This document shows, one piece after another, positions 27,077 to 36,024 of a stretch of DNA of 44,601 nt (positions are counted from its first letter, which is position 1; each line of letters starts with the position of its first letter). The notes beneath the pieces were generated by a model that saw only the letters and a list, made by a program, of their open reading frames with translations, was not told the DNA's origin and made no database searches. This DNA comes from Tabrizicola sp. (GTDB lineage: Bacteria > Pseudomonadota > Alphaproteobacteria > Rhodobacterales > Rhodobacteraceae), in assembly GCF_016792905.1 (NCBI RefSeq), contig NZ_JAEULP010000045.1, positions 1 through 44,601 of the forward strand, written 5' to 3'. The translations under genes were made by a program, and so were the position numbers.

Positions 27077-27107
27077 CATATGGGGGTTCCCATGATGGGA
27101 AGGTCAA
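27077..27107 (-). promoter_or_regulatory. CueR-type promoter/operator of copA-cueR
   Basis: On the minus strand -35 TTGACC (27102-27107) and -10 CATATG (27077-27082) are separated by 19 bp, the over-long spacer typical of MerR-family activated promoters. The spacer carries the dyad TTCCCA-TCA-TGGGAA (27087-27101). Its position just upstream of copA, with cueR in the operon, makes Cu(I)-dependent activation the natural reading. Confidence 0.85.
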
Positions 27108-27289
27108 GGGCTCCGGTAAAGATTTTCTGGGGTCAAAAGAGTGGACCATATTAAAAGGTGCAGGCGCAGCCTGACTGGACAGGATGCCACTTCCAGACAA
27201 GACCGCTTTCGCGACAAAATTTCGTCACCAAACCAAGTTAGACGCCCAGAGCAAGTACTTCATGCGGAAAAGACATTGCAGGCCCAGTG

Positions 27290-29743
27290 ATGAATACTGA
27301 AAAGATTCAGTCGACTGCGGTTGTCCGCAGAAACTCCATCACCTTCGTCGAACAAGTCTTCGCCCTTTATGCCGCGCGTCGGCCACTGGTGCTGGTGTCC
27401 AGTGCTGCGCAGGTGGACCACTTGCCGGGTCTCGCCATCGACCGCTGCATCGACCCGGGCGAGAAATCGGGCTGGTTCACGGCGCATCACCCGGTAGTCC
27501 TGGATGATTTGCCGGCTCAGGTCAGTTACACCTCGGGCACCGAGGGCCTGCCCAAGGGTATCCTTCTGAGCTATCGCAACCTCGGCTACACCACCGAGCG
27601 GATCATCGAACAGATGCAGCTGACCGCCGAGGTCCGCGAATATGTCGGCGTCCCGGCAACCTTCAGCTTCGGAATGGCGCGGTATCGCGCAGTCAGTGCG
27701 GTGGGTGGCAAGGCCTATCTGCCGCCACGCGGCTTTGATCCCTTGGAACTTGCCCGCATGCTGACGGCGGGAGAGGTCAACGCCCTGTCCGCGGTGCCCA
27801 CCCTGTTGCGCATTCTTCTCGCGGATCCGGCAATCATCGGTCCGGCGGGCAAGAAGCTCCGCTGGATGGAAATCGGCTCGCAGCACATGACGGCAGACGA
27901 GAAGCGCCGCATCCGCGAGATTTTTCCGAATGCGCTGATCGTTCAGCACTATGGGCTGACCGAAGCCTCGCGCAGCACCTTTCTGCAGATCTCCGACGCC
28001 CCCGACGCGGTGCTGGAATCAGTCGGTCGACCGGTCGGCGATGGAGAAATCCAGCTGGCGCCGGATGGACGTATCCGCATTCGCGGCCCGCAGGTGGCGA
28101 AATTCCGCGTGGATGGAGAGGGACTGCACGATCTGACCGATGCCGATGGCTGGTTGCAGACGAACGATCTTGGTCGTCTGCAGGACGGCTTCCTGTTCTT
28201 CGATGGCCGCGCCGACGACCTGATCAATTGCGGCGGCCAGAAGGTTGTGCCGGACCAGCTGGAGGAACGCATCCGGTCGCGCGTCCGATCGGGAATGCAG
28301 ATTGCGGTTGCCAAGGTCCCGGACGCCCAGCGCGGTGACGGGGTGCTGGTCGCACTGGTCGGCGAGGCCGATGCGGTCGCGCAGGTGAAGGCCGCCGCGA
28401 CCGAAGCGCTGCAGGAGATGGGCATTTCGGCTGGCAGCTCGCTGCATGTACTCGCGCTAGACAGCCTTCCGGTAACAGGTACCGGAAAGGTCCAGCGCCG
28501 GGTGCTGGCCGAGCAGTTCGCACTGCGGAAAGTCACTGACCCGCAGCCGCCACCCCGGAGCGAGGACGAGATCGAGGACGTGAAGTCGCTGTTCCAGTTC
28601 GAATTTCCGGGCCAGGACGTTGGCGACCACGATACGTTCGAAACACTGGGCGGCGACTCACTGCACTACATCCAGTTCTCGCTGGCTTTCGAAAGCCACT
28701 TCGGCCAGTTGCCTGACCAGTGGGAAAAACTGACGGTCGCGGAGCTTCAGCAGCAGGTCCAGGTCACGGACAAGTCAACCTGGCGCCGGCTGGAGTCGGT
28801 CACGCTGACGCGGGCGTTCTTCATGATCTGCATCATCGCCCTGCATACGAATGCCTTTGTCTATAGCGCCAACTGGTGTGCAGCCTATTTCCTGATGATG
28901 CTGGCGGGCTATTCCGTCGCCCGCTTCCAGCTGCCCGAGATCATCCGCTCGGGAAGTGTCCGGACGTTGTGGGGCACAATCCGCTTCGTGGCTGTCCCGA
29001 CGATCCTCATGGATGCCTTGCTGGAGATGGTGACCCGGAACTTCGAGTTGCCTTCGCTGCTTCTGGTGTCCAACTACCAGGATCCCAGCGCCATCCGTGG
29101 CTACACATTCTACTTCGTCGAGTTCTACCTGCAGTTGCTTGTGCTTTCGGCCATTCTGTTCTCCTTTGAACGAGTGCGAGAGGCCTTCCGGCAGCGTCCG
29201 ATACTGAGTGCCGTCGTCCTCTTCCTGGTCGTCGTCGCAATCGACCGGACCGTGGAATCGATTTGGAACGGCGATTACAACTATCATCGGACGCCGTGGC
29301 ATTACGGCTGGTGCTTCGCGCTCGGCATAATCATGGCTTCGGCCAAGGACCTGAAGACCCGTTTGTTCGCCTTTGCGCTTGCGATCGTCTGCTCGCTGCT
29401 GGTCTGGCAACTCACCTCGGCGGCCTTCTATGTGATCGGCGGATCCGCCATCGTGCTTTTCGTGCGCTCGATCGTCGTACCCGCGCCGGCAAAGGTGGTT
29501 ATTGCCGAGATCGCGGGCGCTTCGATGTTCGTATATCTCAGCCACTTCCAGATCATTTCATTGGTGGAGAAATCGTTCGGCAAGCCGCACCCGTGGCTGG
29601 AACTGACCTTGTCGATCTTCGTGGGCATCGGCGTTGCGCGCTTCTACATCGGGCTGGAACGGAAGATCCTGCGGCTTGGCAATCCGCGGAGAATGCCTGA
29701 GAGCCTGGGGCCTCAGACGCTGATGAATTCCCGGACGAATTGA
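27290..29743 (+). CDS. adenylation - carrier - acyltransferase-3 fusion protein
   Basis: 817 aa from ATG 27290 (GTG 27287 is an alternative; no strong ribosome-binding site). Residues 1-410 form a short ANL adenylation domain lacking the usual first 100-150 residues but keeping the core motifs: [11 protein letters not shown] (about 80-90), HYGLTEAS (220-227), the ND of 'WLQTNDLG', '[14 protein letters not shown]' and catalytic Lys400 in '[11 protein letters not shown]'. Residues about 425-490 form a carrier domain with phosphopantetheine Ser457 (LGGDSLHY). Residues about 500-800 form an acyltransferase-3 (OafA/WecH-like) membrane domain starting '[15 protein letters not shown]'. It is presumed to activate an acid, load it on the carrier and transfer it at the membrane. 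GC is lower than its neighbours. Confidence 0.82.
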   Translation: MNTEKIQSTAVVRRNSITFVEQVFALYAARRPLVLVSSAAQVDHLPGLAIDRCIDPGEKSGWFTAHHPVVLDDLPAQVSYTSGTEGLPKGILLSYRNLGYTTERIIEQMQLTAEVREYVGVPATFSFGMARYRAVSAVGGKAYLPPRGFDPLELARMLTAGEVNALSAVPTLLRILLADPAIIGPAGKKLRWMEIGSQHMTADEKRRIREIFPNALIVQHYGLTEASRSTFLQISDAPDAVLESVGRPVGDGEIQLAPDGRIRIRGPQVAKFRVDGEGLHDLTDADGWLQTNDLGRLQDGFLFFDGRADDLINCGGQKVVPDQLEERIRSRVRSGMQIAVAKVPDAQRGDGVLVALVGEADAVAQVKAAATEALQEMGISAGSSLHVLALDSLPVTGTGKVQRRVLAEQFALRKVTDPQPPPRSEDEIEDVKSLFQFEFPGQDVGDHDTFETLGGDSLHYIQFSLAFESHFGQLPDQWEKLTVAELQQQVQVTDKSTWRRLESVTLTRAFFMICIIALHTNAFVYSANWCAAYFLMMLAGYSVARFQLPEIIRSGSVRTLWGTIRFVAVPTILMDALLEMVTRNFELPSLLLVSNYQDPSAIRGYTFYFVEFYLQLLVLSAILFSFERVREAFRQRPILSAVVLFLVVVAIDRTVESIWNGDYNYHRTPWHYGWCFALGIIMASAKDLKTRLFAFALAIVCSLLVWQLTSAAFYVIGGSAIVLFVRSIVVPAPAKVVIAEIAGASMFVYLSHFQIISLVEKSFGKPHPWLELTLSIFVGIGVARFYIGLERKILRLGNPRRMPESLGPQTLMNSRTN

Positions 29744-30432
29744 GACGCCGGCTTTGCACGGATATCTTGCGGCTTGCCGATCTGTTCGATCCGTCCCATT
29801 GACATAACGACCACCAGATCTGCCAGTTCCATCGCTTCGTCCTGATCATGGGTCACGAAGACCGTTGTAAGCCCGGTCTCGTCATGAATGTCGCGCAAGC
29901 CCTGGCGAAGCTCCTTGCGGACCTTGGCGTCAAGGGCTCCGAAGGGTTCGTCAAGCAGCAGCATCCGGGGTTCGATGGCAAGTGCACGCGCGAGGGCGAC
30001 GCGCTGGCGCTGACCGCCGGAGAGCTGGCTTGGATAGCGGGAGCCAATGTCTGGCAACTGGATCAGGTCGAGCAGTTTGGTCACGCGGCGCGAAATCTCC
30101 GCGCGTGGCGGACGTGAGGCGCGGGGTCGGGCGTCCAGGCCGTAGGCGATGTTCTCGAAGACCGTCATGTGGCGAAAAAGCGCGTAAGACTGAAAGACAA
30201 ACCCGGCGCGGCGATCCTGCACGGAAAGGCCGGTGGCATCCTGCCCATCGAAGAGAACACGGCCAGATGTCGGGTATTCAAGGCCCCCGAGAATGCGCAG
30301 AAGCGTGGTCTTGCCCGAGCCGGACGGACCGAGGAGGGCCACGAGCGCGCCGGAGGGGATTGCGAGGGAGACGGGGTGCAGGGCGGCGGTGATGCCAAAC
30401 TGCTTGGAGATTTCGTCGATTTCGATGTGCAT
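29713..30432 (-). CDS. cysA: sulfate/thiosulfate ABC transporter ATP-binding protein, short form
   Basis: 239 aa. The nucleotide-binding domain is intact: Walker A GPSGSGKT (35-42), Q-loop 'FQSYALF', signature LSGGQ (137-141), Walker B 'MLLLDEP' and the H-loop 'VTHDQDEA'. It powers sulfate import with CysT and CysW. CysA proteins are normally about 330-360 aa, with a C-terminal TOBE/regulatory domain after 'FVREFLG'. Here the protein stops at 'QFVREFISV', so that domain is missing. The 3' end overlaps the convergent fusion gene by 31 bp. It may be a natural short form or the result of an insertion. Confidence 0.9.
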   Translation of the reverse strand: MHIEIDEISKQFGITAALHPVSLAIPSGALVALLGPSGSGKTTLLRILGGLEYPTSGRVLFDGQDATGLSVQDRRAGFVFQSYALFRHMTVFENIAYGLDARPRASRPPRAEISRRVTKLLDLIQLPDIGSRYPSQLSGGQRQRVALARALAIEPRMLLLDEPFGALDAKVRKELRQGLRDIHDETGLTTVFVTHDQDEAMELADLVVVMSMGRIEQIGKPQDIRAKPASQFVREFISV

Positions 30433-30443
30433 GGCAGGTCCCC

Positions 30444-31304
30444 CTAGTGGCGGCGGGTGGCGGCAAGCGCGTCGGCGTGCCGGATTTCGAGAAAGGTTTT
30501 CAGGCCCAAAGTAAGGAACCCGAGGAAGGCCAGGACGGCGGCGAGGGTGAAGGCCGCAACGGAAAGGTACTCGTTGTAGAGCATCTCTATGGTGATCGGC
30601 ATGGTCGCAGTCTGGCCGCGGATCTTGCCCGAGACGACAGCGACGGCACCGAATTCCCCCATCGCGCGGGCGTTGCAAAGAAGTATGCCGTAGAGCAGCG
30701 CCCAGCGGATGTTCGGCAGCGTCACCGTGAAGAACGTGCGCCAGCCACTGGCTCCGAGTGTCAGGGCCGCCTCTTCCTCGGCCCGGCCCTGTTCGATCAT
30801 GACCGGGATCAGCTCGCGCGCGACGAAGGGGAAGGTCACGATCATCGATGCGAGGACGATACCTGGAAGGGCGAAGACGATCGGGTAGCCCGCGTCGACC
30901 ATCATCCCGCCGATCCAGCTGTTCGCCCCGAAGGTCAGGACGACGCAGAGGCCGACGACCACGGGGGAGACGGAGAAGGGCAGGTCGATAAGGGTGAGGA
31001 GCAGGGCTTTCCCACGGAAATCGTACTTGGTGATGAACCAGGCGGCGGCGACGCCGAAGATCGCGTTCAAGGGCACGGCGATGGCGGCGACCGTCAGGGT
31101 CAGGCGGATGGCCGAGATGCCCTCGGGGTCGGCCAGCGAGGAGGCGGCCTTCCACCACCCCTCGCGCAGGGCCTCGTAGAAGACGGTGACGAGGGGCGCG
31201 AAGAGGAGCAGCGCCAACACGACGAGGACGCCGCCGATCAGCAGGCGGCGGACGACTGGCGTTTCCTCGGTTGCGGGGCGCCAGGTGGCGGGGGCGTCAG
31301 ACAT
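30444..31304 (-). CDS. cysW: sulfate ABC transporter permease CysW
   Basis: 286 aa from ATG 31304, preceded by GGAG at 8-nt spacing. It has six membrane spans, and the binding-protein-dependent transport signature is '[32 protein letters not shown]' (the EAA loop contacting CysA). The conserved '[22 protein letters not shown]' is typical of CysW. It overlaps the end of cysT by 8 nt and lies 11 nt before cysA. It is one half of the inner-membrane sulfate channel. Confidence 0.94.
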   Translation of the reverse strand: MSDAPATWRPATEETPVVRRLLIGGVLVVLALLLFAPLVTVFYEALREGWWKAASSLADPEGISAIRLTLTVAAIAVPLNAIFGVAAAWFITKYDFRGKALLLTLIDLPFSVSPVVVGLCVVLTFGANSWIGGMMVDAGYPIVFALPGIVLASMIVTFPFVARELIPVMIEQGRAEEEAALTLGASGWRTFFTVTLPNIRWALLYGILLCNARAMGEFGAVAVVSGKIRGQTATMPITIEMLYNEYLSVAAFTLAAVLAFLGFLTLGLKTFLEIRHADALAATRRH

Positions 31305-32145
31305 AACCAATTCTCCGGCGGCTCCAGACCTGGATCGCGTTGATGAGAAGGAGAAGCGCGAAGGAGATGACCAGCATGGCGATGCCGATGGCGGTCGCTC
31401 CTTCGTAGTTGAACTCTTCCAGCTTGATGACGATCAGGAGGGGGGCGATTTCCGTCTTCATCGGCAGGTTGCCTGCGATGAAGATGACGCTGCCGTACTC
31501 ACCCACGGCGCGCGCGAGCGACAGCGCGAAACCCGTCAGCGCTGCGGGCGAAAGCATCGGCAGGATCACCCGGCGGATCGTGTGCACACGGGAGGCGCCG
31601 AGGGTGGCTGAGGCTTCCTCGACCTCGCGCTCGATCTCGTCGATCACCGGCTGGACGGTGCGGACGACGAAGGGAAGGCCCACGAAGACCAAGGCGATGA
31701 AGATGCCAGAGGGGGTATAGGCGATCTTGAAACCGAGGTCCTTTGCCAGCGCGCCGAAGGCGCCGTTCGGGGCGTAGAGAGCAGTCAGCGCGATACCGGC
31801 AACGGCGGTGGGCAGGGCGAAGGGCAGGTCGACGGCGGCGTCGATCAGGCGGCGGCCCGGGAAGCGATAGCGGGCCAGCACCCAGGCAAGTGCCACGCCG
31901 AAGACGAGGTTGAATAGCGCGGCAAGGAACGACAGCCGGAACGAAAGCCAGAGCGAGGCCCAGATGCGGGGGGTGTTCACCTCGATCCACAGCCGTTCCG
32001 GGCCGGCAAAGGCACCCTTCATAAGAAGGGCGCCGATGGGCAGGAGGACCACCAGAGAGAGGAGGGTGATCGTGATCCCGGCACTGATCCCGAGACCGGG
32101 GATCGGAGATCGGTGGATGAGGGGTCTGCCCATTGGTTTTCCCAT
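31297..32145 (-). CDS. cysT: sulfate ABC transporter permease CysT (CysU)
   Basis: 282 aa, six membrane spans, partner of CysW. The EAA loop is 'EVEEASATLGASRVHTIRRVILPMLSPAALTGFALSLARAVGEYGSVIFIAGNLP', typical of CysT. 'VDLPFALPTAVAGIALTALYAPNG' is also conserved. ATG 32145 is used; an in-frame ATG at 32133 would remove four residues. It lies 50 bp after the binding-protein gene in the same operon. Confidence 0.94.
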   Translation of the reverse strand: MGKPMGRPLIHRSPIPGLGISAGITITLLSLVVLLPIGALLMKGAFAGPERLWIEVNTPRIWASLWLSFRLSFLAALFNLVFGVALAWVLARYRFPGRRLIDAAVDLPFALPTAVAGIALTALYAPNGAFGALAKDLGFKIAYTPSGIFIALVFVGLPFVVRTVQPVIDEIEREVEEASATLGASRVHTIRRVILPMLSPAALTGFALSLARAVGEYGSVIFIAGNLPMKTEIAPLLIVIKLEEFNYEGATAIGIAMLVISFALLLLINAIQVWSRRRIGYV

Positions 32146-32195
32146 GCAAGGCGGGCCGGCACCGGGATGCCGACCCGTTGGGTCAGGAGGAACGG

Positions 32196-33311
32196 TTACT
32201 GCCCGACGTAGATCTGGTCGAAGACGCCGCCGTCGGCGAAGTGCTTGGCCTGCACGTCCTTCCAGCCACCGAACGAGGCGATGTCGCGCAGTTCCAGCTG
32301 CGGGAAGCGGGCGACGTCTTCAGGCGCGGCTTTCGAGGTATCCCAGCCGCGGTAGTAGTCCTTGAAGATGATCGCCTGGGCTTCCGGGGTATAGAGGAAG
32401 TTCAGGTAGGCCTCGGCCAGCTTGCGCTGATCGTCGGTCTTGATGTTGGCCTCGACCAGCGCCACGGGCGGTTCGGCCAGGACCGAAACCGAGGGCACGA
32501 CGATGTCGAACTGGTCGTCGCCAAGCTCGTTCAGGGCCAGATAGGCTTCGTTCTCCCAAGCCAGAAGCACATCACCGATGCCACGCTGGGCGAAGGTGGT
32601 CGTGCTGTCGCGCGCCCCTTTGTCCAGAACCGGGACATGCTCGAACAGCGACTTGACGAAGGCCTGCGGGTCCTGGCCGTTCTTTTCGGCCCAGGCCCAG
32701 GCGGCAAGGTAGTTCCAGCGCGCGCCTCCGCTCGTCTTCGGGTTCGGCGTGATCACTTCCACTCCTTCCTTGGTCAGGTCGCCCCAGTCCTTGATGCCCT
32801 TGGGGTTGCCCTCACGAACGAGGAAGACGATGGTCGAGGTGTAGGGCGAGGAGTTGTGCGGCAGCTTCGACTGCCAGTCTTCCGGCAGCTTGCCCTCCTT
32901 GGCGATCTTGTCGATGTCGGCGGCAAGAGCAAGGGTCACGACCTGGGCGTCGAGCCCTTCGATCACCGCGCGGGCCTGGCTACCCGAGCCGCCATGCGAC
33001 TGCTCGATGGTCGGCGCCTCGTTGCCCTGGGCAGTCCACCAGGCAATGAAAGCCTCGTTCAGGTCGCGATACAGCTCGCGGGTCGGGTCGTAGCTGACGT
33101 TGAGGAGGCTTTCGGCAGCAACCGGCGCCGGGGCCGCACCAAGGCCCAGCGTGGCGATGGCGGCGGCGGCGACTAGGCCCTTGAGGCGGCCGATGGGCCA
33201 GCCGGTCAGGCGACGCAATCCGTCGGCAATGGTGACGCGGCCGTCGTCATGGCGTTCGGCAACGGGGCCTTGCGCACTCACGGTGCCGGCGAGGGTGATG
33301 GTGGCGAGCAT
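32196..33311 (-). CDS. sbp: sulfate-binding protein with an unusual N-terminal extension
   Basis: 371 aa from ATG 33311 (AAGGAGAAGACC before it). The mature part, from '[23 protein letters not shown]' on, is a periplasmic sulfate-binding protein ('[34 protein letters not shown]', '[13 protein letters not shown]'). The signal peptide '[24 protein letters not shown]' does not start the protein; about 43 residues ('[15 protein letters not shown]', '[18 protein letters not shown]') precede it. An internal TTG (start of '[15 protein letters not shown]') would give a normal secreted protein. Upstream, a GTG at 33386 in the same frame overlaps the previous gene's stop. The true start is therefore uncertain; the function is clear. 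Confidence 0.88.
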   Translation of the reverse strand: MLATITLAGTVSAQGPVAERHDDGRVTIADGLRRLTGWPIGRLKGLVAAAAIATLGLGAAPAPVAAESLLNVSYDPTRELYRDLNEAFIAWWTAQGNEAPTIEQSHGGSGSQARAVIEGLDAQVVTLALAADIDKIAKEGKLPEDWQSKLPHNSSPYTSTIVFLVREGNPKGIKDWGDLTKEGVEVITPNPKTSGGARWNYLAAWAWAEKNGQDPQAFVKSLFEHVPVLDKGARDSTTTFAQRGIGDVLLAWENEAYLALNELGDDQFDIVVPSVSVLAEPPVALVEANIKTDDQRKLAEAYLNFLYTPEAQAIIFKDYYRGWDTSKAAPEDVARFPQLELRDIASFGGWKDVQAKHFADGGVFDQIYVGQ

Positions 33312-33382
33312 GGTCTTCTCCTTGGTCGGAAAGGGGCGGTAGGGCATCAGGCCCAGAACGGTCTGCGGCAGGTGAAACTGGG

Positions 33383-33637
33383 TCACGACGGCTCTCCGAT
33401 CGGTTCGACGCGGGCTTCCCAGACCGAGGCGTCGCGGCCTTCAAGGAGGTCCGCGACGGCTTCGGCGGGATTGCGGGTGAAGATCACCAGCGGGCTGCCA
33501 TTGACCCGGTGGGTCAGGCCGGTACGGCGGTCGATCAGCCGGACGGCACAGGTGGCGCGAGGGGTCCGGGGCATGGCGGTCAGCGCCAGCCCGGCCTGTC
33601 CGTAGACAGTGCGGGGGGATACGGCTGCAGTCATCAT
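33383..33637 (-). CDS. hypothetical protein, first gene of the sulfate transport operon
   Basis: 84 aa. ATG 33637 or 33634 follows AAGGACAAGG. The core reads '[49 protein letters not shown]', a small alpha/beta-looking domain without a known catalytic motif. It has no signal peptide or membrane span. It sits directly downstream of the candidate Rrf2 operator and immediately before sbp, so it should be expressed when sulfate is scarce. I cannot name a family. A role in sulfur metabolism is inferred from position only. Confidence 0.65.
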   Translation of the reverse strand: MMTAAVSPRTVYGQAGLALTAMPRTPRATCAVRLIDRRTGLTHRVNGSPLVIFTRNPAEAVADLLEGRDASVWEARVEPIGEPS

Positions 33638-33696
33638 CCTTGTCCTTCGCTATGGGTGGGCATCTGCCCGGTGCCATTAATAACGACAGGAGTAGT

Positions 33697-33721
33697 CGAG
33701 TATTGCAAAGGAAAATACTCG
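33697..33721. promoter_or_regulatory. 25-bp operator-like inverted repeat before the sulfate operon
   Basis: CGAGTATT (33697-33704) and AATACTCG (33714-33721) are perfect 8-bp inverted arms separated by 9 nt. They lie 60-84 bp upstream of the first gene of the sulfate transport operon, in AT-rich sequence. The Rrf2-family regulator gene ends about 100 bp further upstream, which makes that protein the obvious candidate to bind here. Confidence 0.65.
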
Positions 33722-33819
33722 CTGAATTTTGTCGTGATTAGAGAATGGAATTCTACGCCAGCGCTCCGGCGACTCAGCCGTGAGTTGAGCGGGAGTCGGG
33801 GGAATTCAGTGAGTTGCGA

Positions 33820-34278
33820 CTACTCGGCCGCGCCAAGAACCTGATCGGCGACCGCGCCAGACCGCAGCATGTCTTCCAGCGTCAGCGAGTCGATGATCAG
33901 GAGGTAGGACCAGAACACCTCGGCAAAGACCTTCCGGATGCGGCAGGTCGCTTCGTCGGTGCAATCCTCGCAGCGCTGGTAGGCCCGACGCGACAGGCAG
34001 GGCAACGGTGCGATTGGCCCGTCGATCGTCCGCAGAAGTTCCGAGATCGAGATGTCGGACGGTCGCTTGATCAGGCTGTAGCCCCCCGACCGCCCGCGGA
34101 TCGAGGCGATCACTCCGGCGTTGCGCACCTCGAGCAGGATATGTTCCAGGAACCGCTTCGGGGTGCCGGAGCGCTTGGCGATCTGTTCGATCGTCAGCGC
34201 CTGCGGGTCGGGCCTCGCCGCCTCGTCCGCCAGGGCCAGAAGCGCCTTGAGGGCATATTTCATCTTCTGCGTGATCAT
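33820..34278 (-). CDS. Rrf2 family transcriptional regulator
   Basis: 152 aa. The winged helix 'MKYALKALLALADEAARPDPQALTIEQIAKRSGTPKRFLEHILLEVRNAGVIASIRGRSGGYSLIKRPSDISISELLRTIDG' is a standard Rrf2 domain (compare CymR, IscR, NsrR). Four cysteines follow: C94, C103, C106, C112 ('CLSRRAYQRCEDCTDEATC'), more than IscR's three, and they could hold an Fe-S cluster. It lies upstream of and co-directional with the sulfate ABC operon, with a perfect inverted repeat between. I infer a CymR-like or Fe-S-based sulfur regulator. The family is certain, the signal is not. Confidence 0.9.
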   Translation of the reverse strand: MITQKMKYALKALLALADEAARPDPQALTIEQIAKRSGTPKRFLEHILLEVRNAGVIASIRGRSGGYSLIKRPSDISISELLRTIDGPIAPLPCLSRRAYQRCEDCTDEATCRIRKVFAEVFWSYLLIIDSLTLEDMLRSGAVADQVLGAAE

Positions 34279-34431
34279 GGTGCGACGCTACGCCCGGCAA
34301 TGTCGAGAATCAACGTCGCGATTGGCGATTCTGGCGCGCTTCTCTGCTTCTGTGTCGGAAAAACACCGAGGAAAGGCCAAGAAAACAAGGTGAAAGCATA
34401 TACACGATCAAACCTATAGACTTTTACTTCT

Positions 34432-34452
34432 TTTACGCCATGCTTGCGTAAA
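34432..34452. promoter_or_regulatory. candidate Lrp-type operator upstream of the AsnC/Lrp gene
   Basis: TTTACGC (34432-34438) and GCGTAAA (34446-34452) form a perfect 7-bp dyad with a 7-nt spacer, 22 bp before the ATG of the Lrp-family gene. It probably serves autoregulation. The surrounding 150 bp, shared with the divergent Rrf2 gene, are AT-rich. Confidence 0.55.
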
Positions 34453-34474
34453 GACCCTGCGAAAGGCCGACGAC

Positions 34475-34948
34475 ATGACCGAGCTGGACCTGATCGACCG
34501 CAAGATCGTCGCCGAATTGATGCGCGATGCGACCATGCCCATCGCCCAGATCGCCGACAAGGCGGGCCTTTCGCAGACCCCGTGCTGGAAACGCATCCAG
34601 AAGCTGGAGGCGACCGGAGTCCTTGCCGGCCGGGTGGCTCTGGCTGACCCGGAAAAGCTTGGCTTCGGGCTTACCGTCTTCGTCGGGATCGAGGCCCCGG
34701 ACCATTCTTCCGACTGGCGCGGATCCTTCGCGAAAGCGGTCGAAACCATCCCCGAGATCATGGAAGTGTACCGGATGGCAGGCGAACTGGACTATCTTCT
34801 CCGCGTCGCGGTGTCCGACATGTCGGCCTACGATACGCTCTACAAGCGCCTGACGGATGCGGTGCCGATCAAGAACGTGACCTCGCACTTCGCGATGGAG
34901 CGGATGAAGTACACCACCGCCTACCCGGTCGACACCCGCAATCGCTGA
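34475..34948 (+). CDS. Lrp/AsnC family transcriptional regulator
   Basis: 157 aa. The N-terminal HTH is 'LDLIDRKIVAELMRDATMPIAQIADKAGLSQTPCWKRIQKLEATGVLAGRVALADPEKLGFGLTVFVGIE', followed by a C-terminal RAM ligand-binding domain ('ETIPEIMEVYRMAGELDYLLRVAVSDMSAYDTLYKRL'). Such proteins are amino-acid-responsive local or global regulators. It is divergent from the Rrf2 gene and no amino-acid metabolism gene follows on the same strand, so its target beyond itself is unknown. CGAAAGG precedes ATG 34475. Confidence 0.92.
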   Translation: MTELDLIDRKIVAELMRDATMPIAQIADKAGLSQTPCWKRIQKLEATGVLAGRVALADPEKLGFGLTVFVGIEAPDHSSDWRGSFAKAVETIPEIMEVYRMAGELDYLLRVAVSDMSAYDTLYKRLTDAVPIKNVTSHFAMERMKYTTAYPVDTRNR

Positions 34949-35046
34949 CCCTGCAAGGCGCGACATGCAGCCCTGTTCCTCTCTGGGCGGCTGAAGCGGT
35001 CCTGTGCAATAGCCGGGCCGCCTGCTGCCTGCCGGTCAGCCGTGGG

Positions 35047-35265
35047 CTACGGTCGGGAGCCGGTATCGCTGTTCGCGGCGTTCCATTGATCCGCGCGAAT
35101 GATTGCGTCCGGCCCCGGCTTCAGGCCGAGCCAACCGGCAAGAATGGCAGCGACCAGGATAATCGACACTGCAAGCACGCGCGAAACATGGGCGTCGTCG
35201 GCCCGCCGGGCGGGCGATTGGGCAAAGATCTCCAGGAAATGCTGGTCGAACCGTCCGTCGATCAT
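35047..35265 (-). CDS. small single-span membrane protein
   Basis: 72 aa. A charged N-terminal part ('MIDGRFDQHFLEIFAQSPARRADD') precedes one strong membrane span ('VLAVSIILVAAILAGWLGL'), then a polar tail. It is the third gene of a small operon behind the 53-aa membrane protein (31-bp gap) and the RBBP9-like hydrolase. I recognise no family. Its size and topology resemble small accessory membrane subunits. Start ATG 35265; the open frame extends upstream, but only into the preceding gene. Confidence 0.55.
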   Translation of the reverse strand: MIDGRFDQHFLEIFAQSPARRADDAHVSRVLAVSIILVAAILAGWLGLKPGPDAIIRADQWNAANSDTGSRP

Positions 35266-35296
35266 TTTCACCCTCCGATCCGGGGAGCAGTCCCCG

Positions 35297-35458
35297 TCAT
35301 GGTGCCAAAGTCGCGCGCGCAGCGTCGACAAGCTGGTCGCCGGATCGCAGGCCCGGAGCAAGGACCAAGGCCATCGCTGCAAGGTAGATCGCCGCGAAGA
35401 GTGCCAGGGAGGCATAGCCGGTTCGGCCTGCGCCAGGATTGCGGAACAGGCGGCTCAT
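35297..35458 (-). CDS. very small single-span membrane protein
   Basis: 53 aa. After 'MSRLFRNPGAGRTG' comes one membrane span 'YASLALFAAIYLAAMALVLAPG', then a short tail. The ATG overlaps the stop of the RBBP9-like hydrolase gene by ATGA (35455-35458), which strongly supports that it is translated. The family is unknown. With the neighbouring 72-aa membrane protein it may form a two-component membrane element. Confidence 0.6.
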   Translation of the reverse strand: MSRLFRNPGAGRTGYASLALFAAIYLAAMALVLAPGLRSGDQLVDAARATLAP

Positions 35459-36024
35459 GCCGGAATCCTCGCCGTGCTGATCTTGGCGCCATGTCGCGGT
35501 GCGCTTCTGCACAAAAGTTCGTCCCGGTACCGTTTGCCATCCTCCCAGGGACCGAAACCCGATGCAACGTTGATGTGTCCGGCAAAGCCCATGTCCACCA
35601 GGCTGGCATTCCAGGATCGCGCCAGGCTGGCCGCGCGCTGAGCCCGCATCCAGGGATCGTTGCGGCTGGCAATGACGGTGGCTGGAACTCCGAGAGGGCC
35701 TTCCGGTATCGGCCCGAAATGGCCGATCCTGTCGCTGCCCGAGGTTTCTGCCGGTGCGACAAGCAGCGCGGCGCGCACCTTCAGTTGCGGCCACTTTTTC
35801 AACAGGCGGGCAATCAGAACGGAACCCAGGGAATGGCCCACGAGAATCGAATCCGGATGATGCAGGACCATCGAGGCAAGCTCGGTTTCCCAGACTGCGG
35901 GAACAGGGCGCGAAAGGTCGGACAGATCGACCATCAGGGCACGCGGGTCGGTCGCCGCCCACCAGTGCTGCCAGTGCGGCGCCGGAGAGCCATCGAGCCC
36001 GGGGACAATCAGTGTCTTGGTCAT
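35455..36024 (-). CDS. RBBP9/YdeN-family alpha/beta hydrolase
   Basis: 189 aa. The start 'TLIVPGLDGSPAPHWQHWW' is the hallmark of the RBBP9/YdeN (DUF1234) serine hydrolases. Nucleophile Ser66 lies in GHSLG, the acid is in 'ASRNDPW', and the His is in 'DMGFAGHIN'. The physiological substrate of this family is largely unknown. It leads an operon with two tiny membrane proteins. The frame is open upstream, but ATG 36024 gives the exact family N-terminus. Confidence 0.87.
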   Translation of the reverse strand: MTKTLIVPGLDGSPAPHWQHWWAATDPRALMVDLSDLSRPVPAVWETELASMVLHHPDSILVGHSLGSVLIARLLKKWPQLKVRAALLVAPAETSGSDRIGHFGPIPEGPLGVPATVIASRNDPWMRAQRAASLARSWNASLVDMGFAGHINVASGFGPWEDGKRYRDELLCRSAPRHGAKISTARIPA

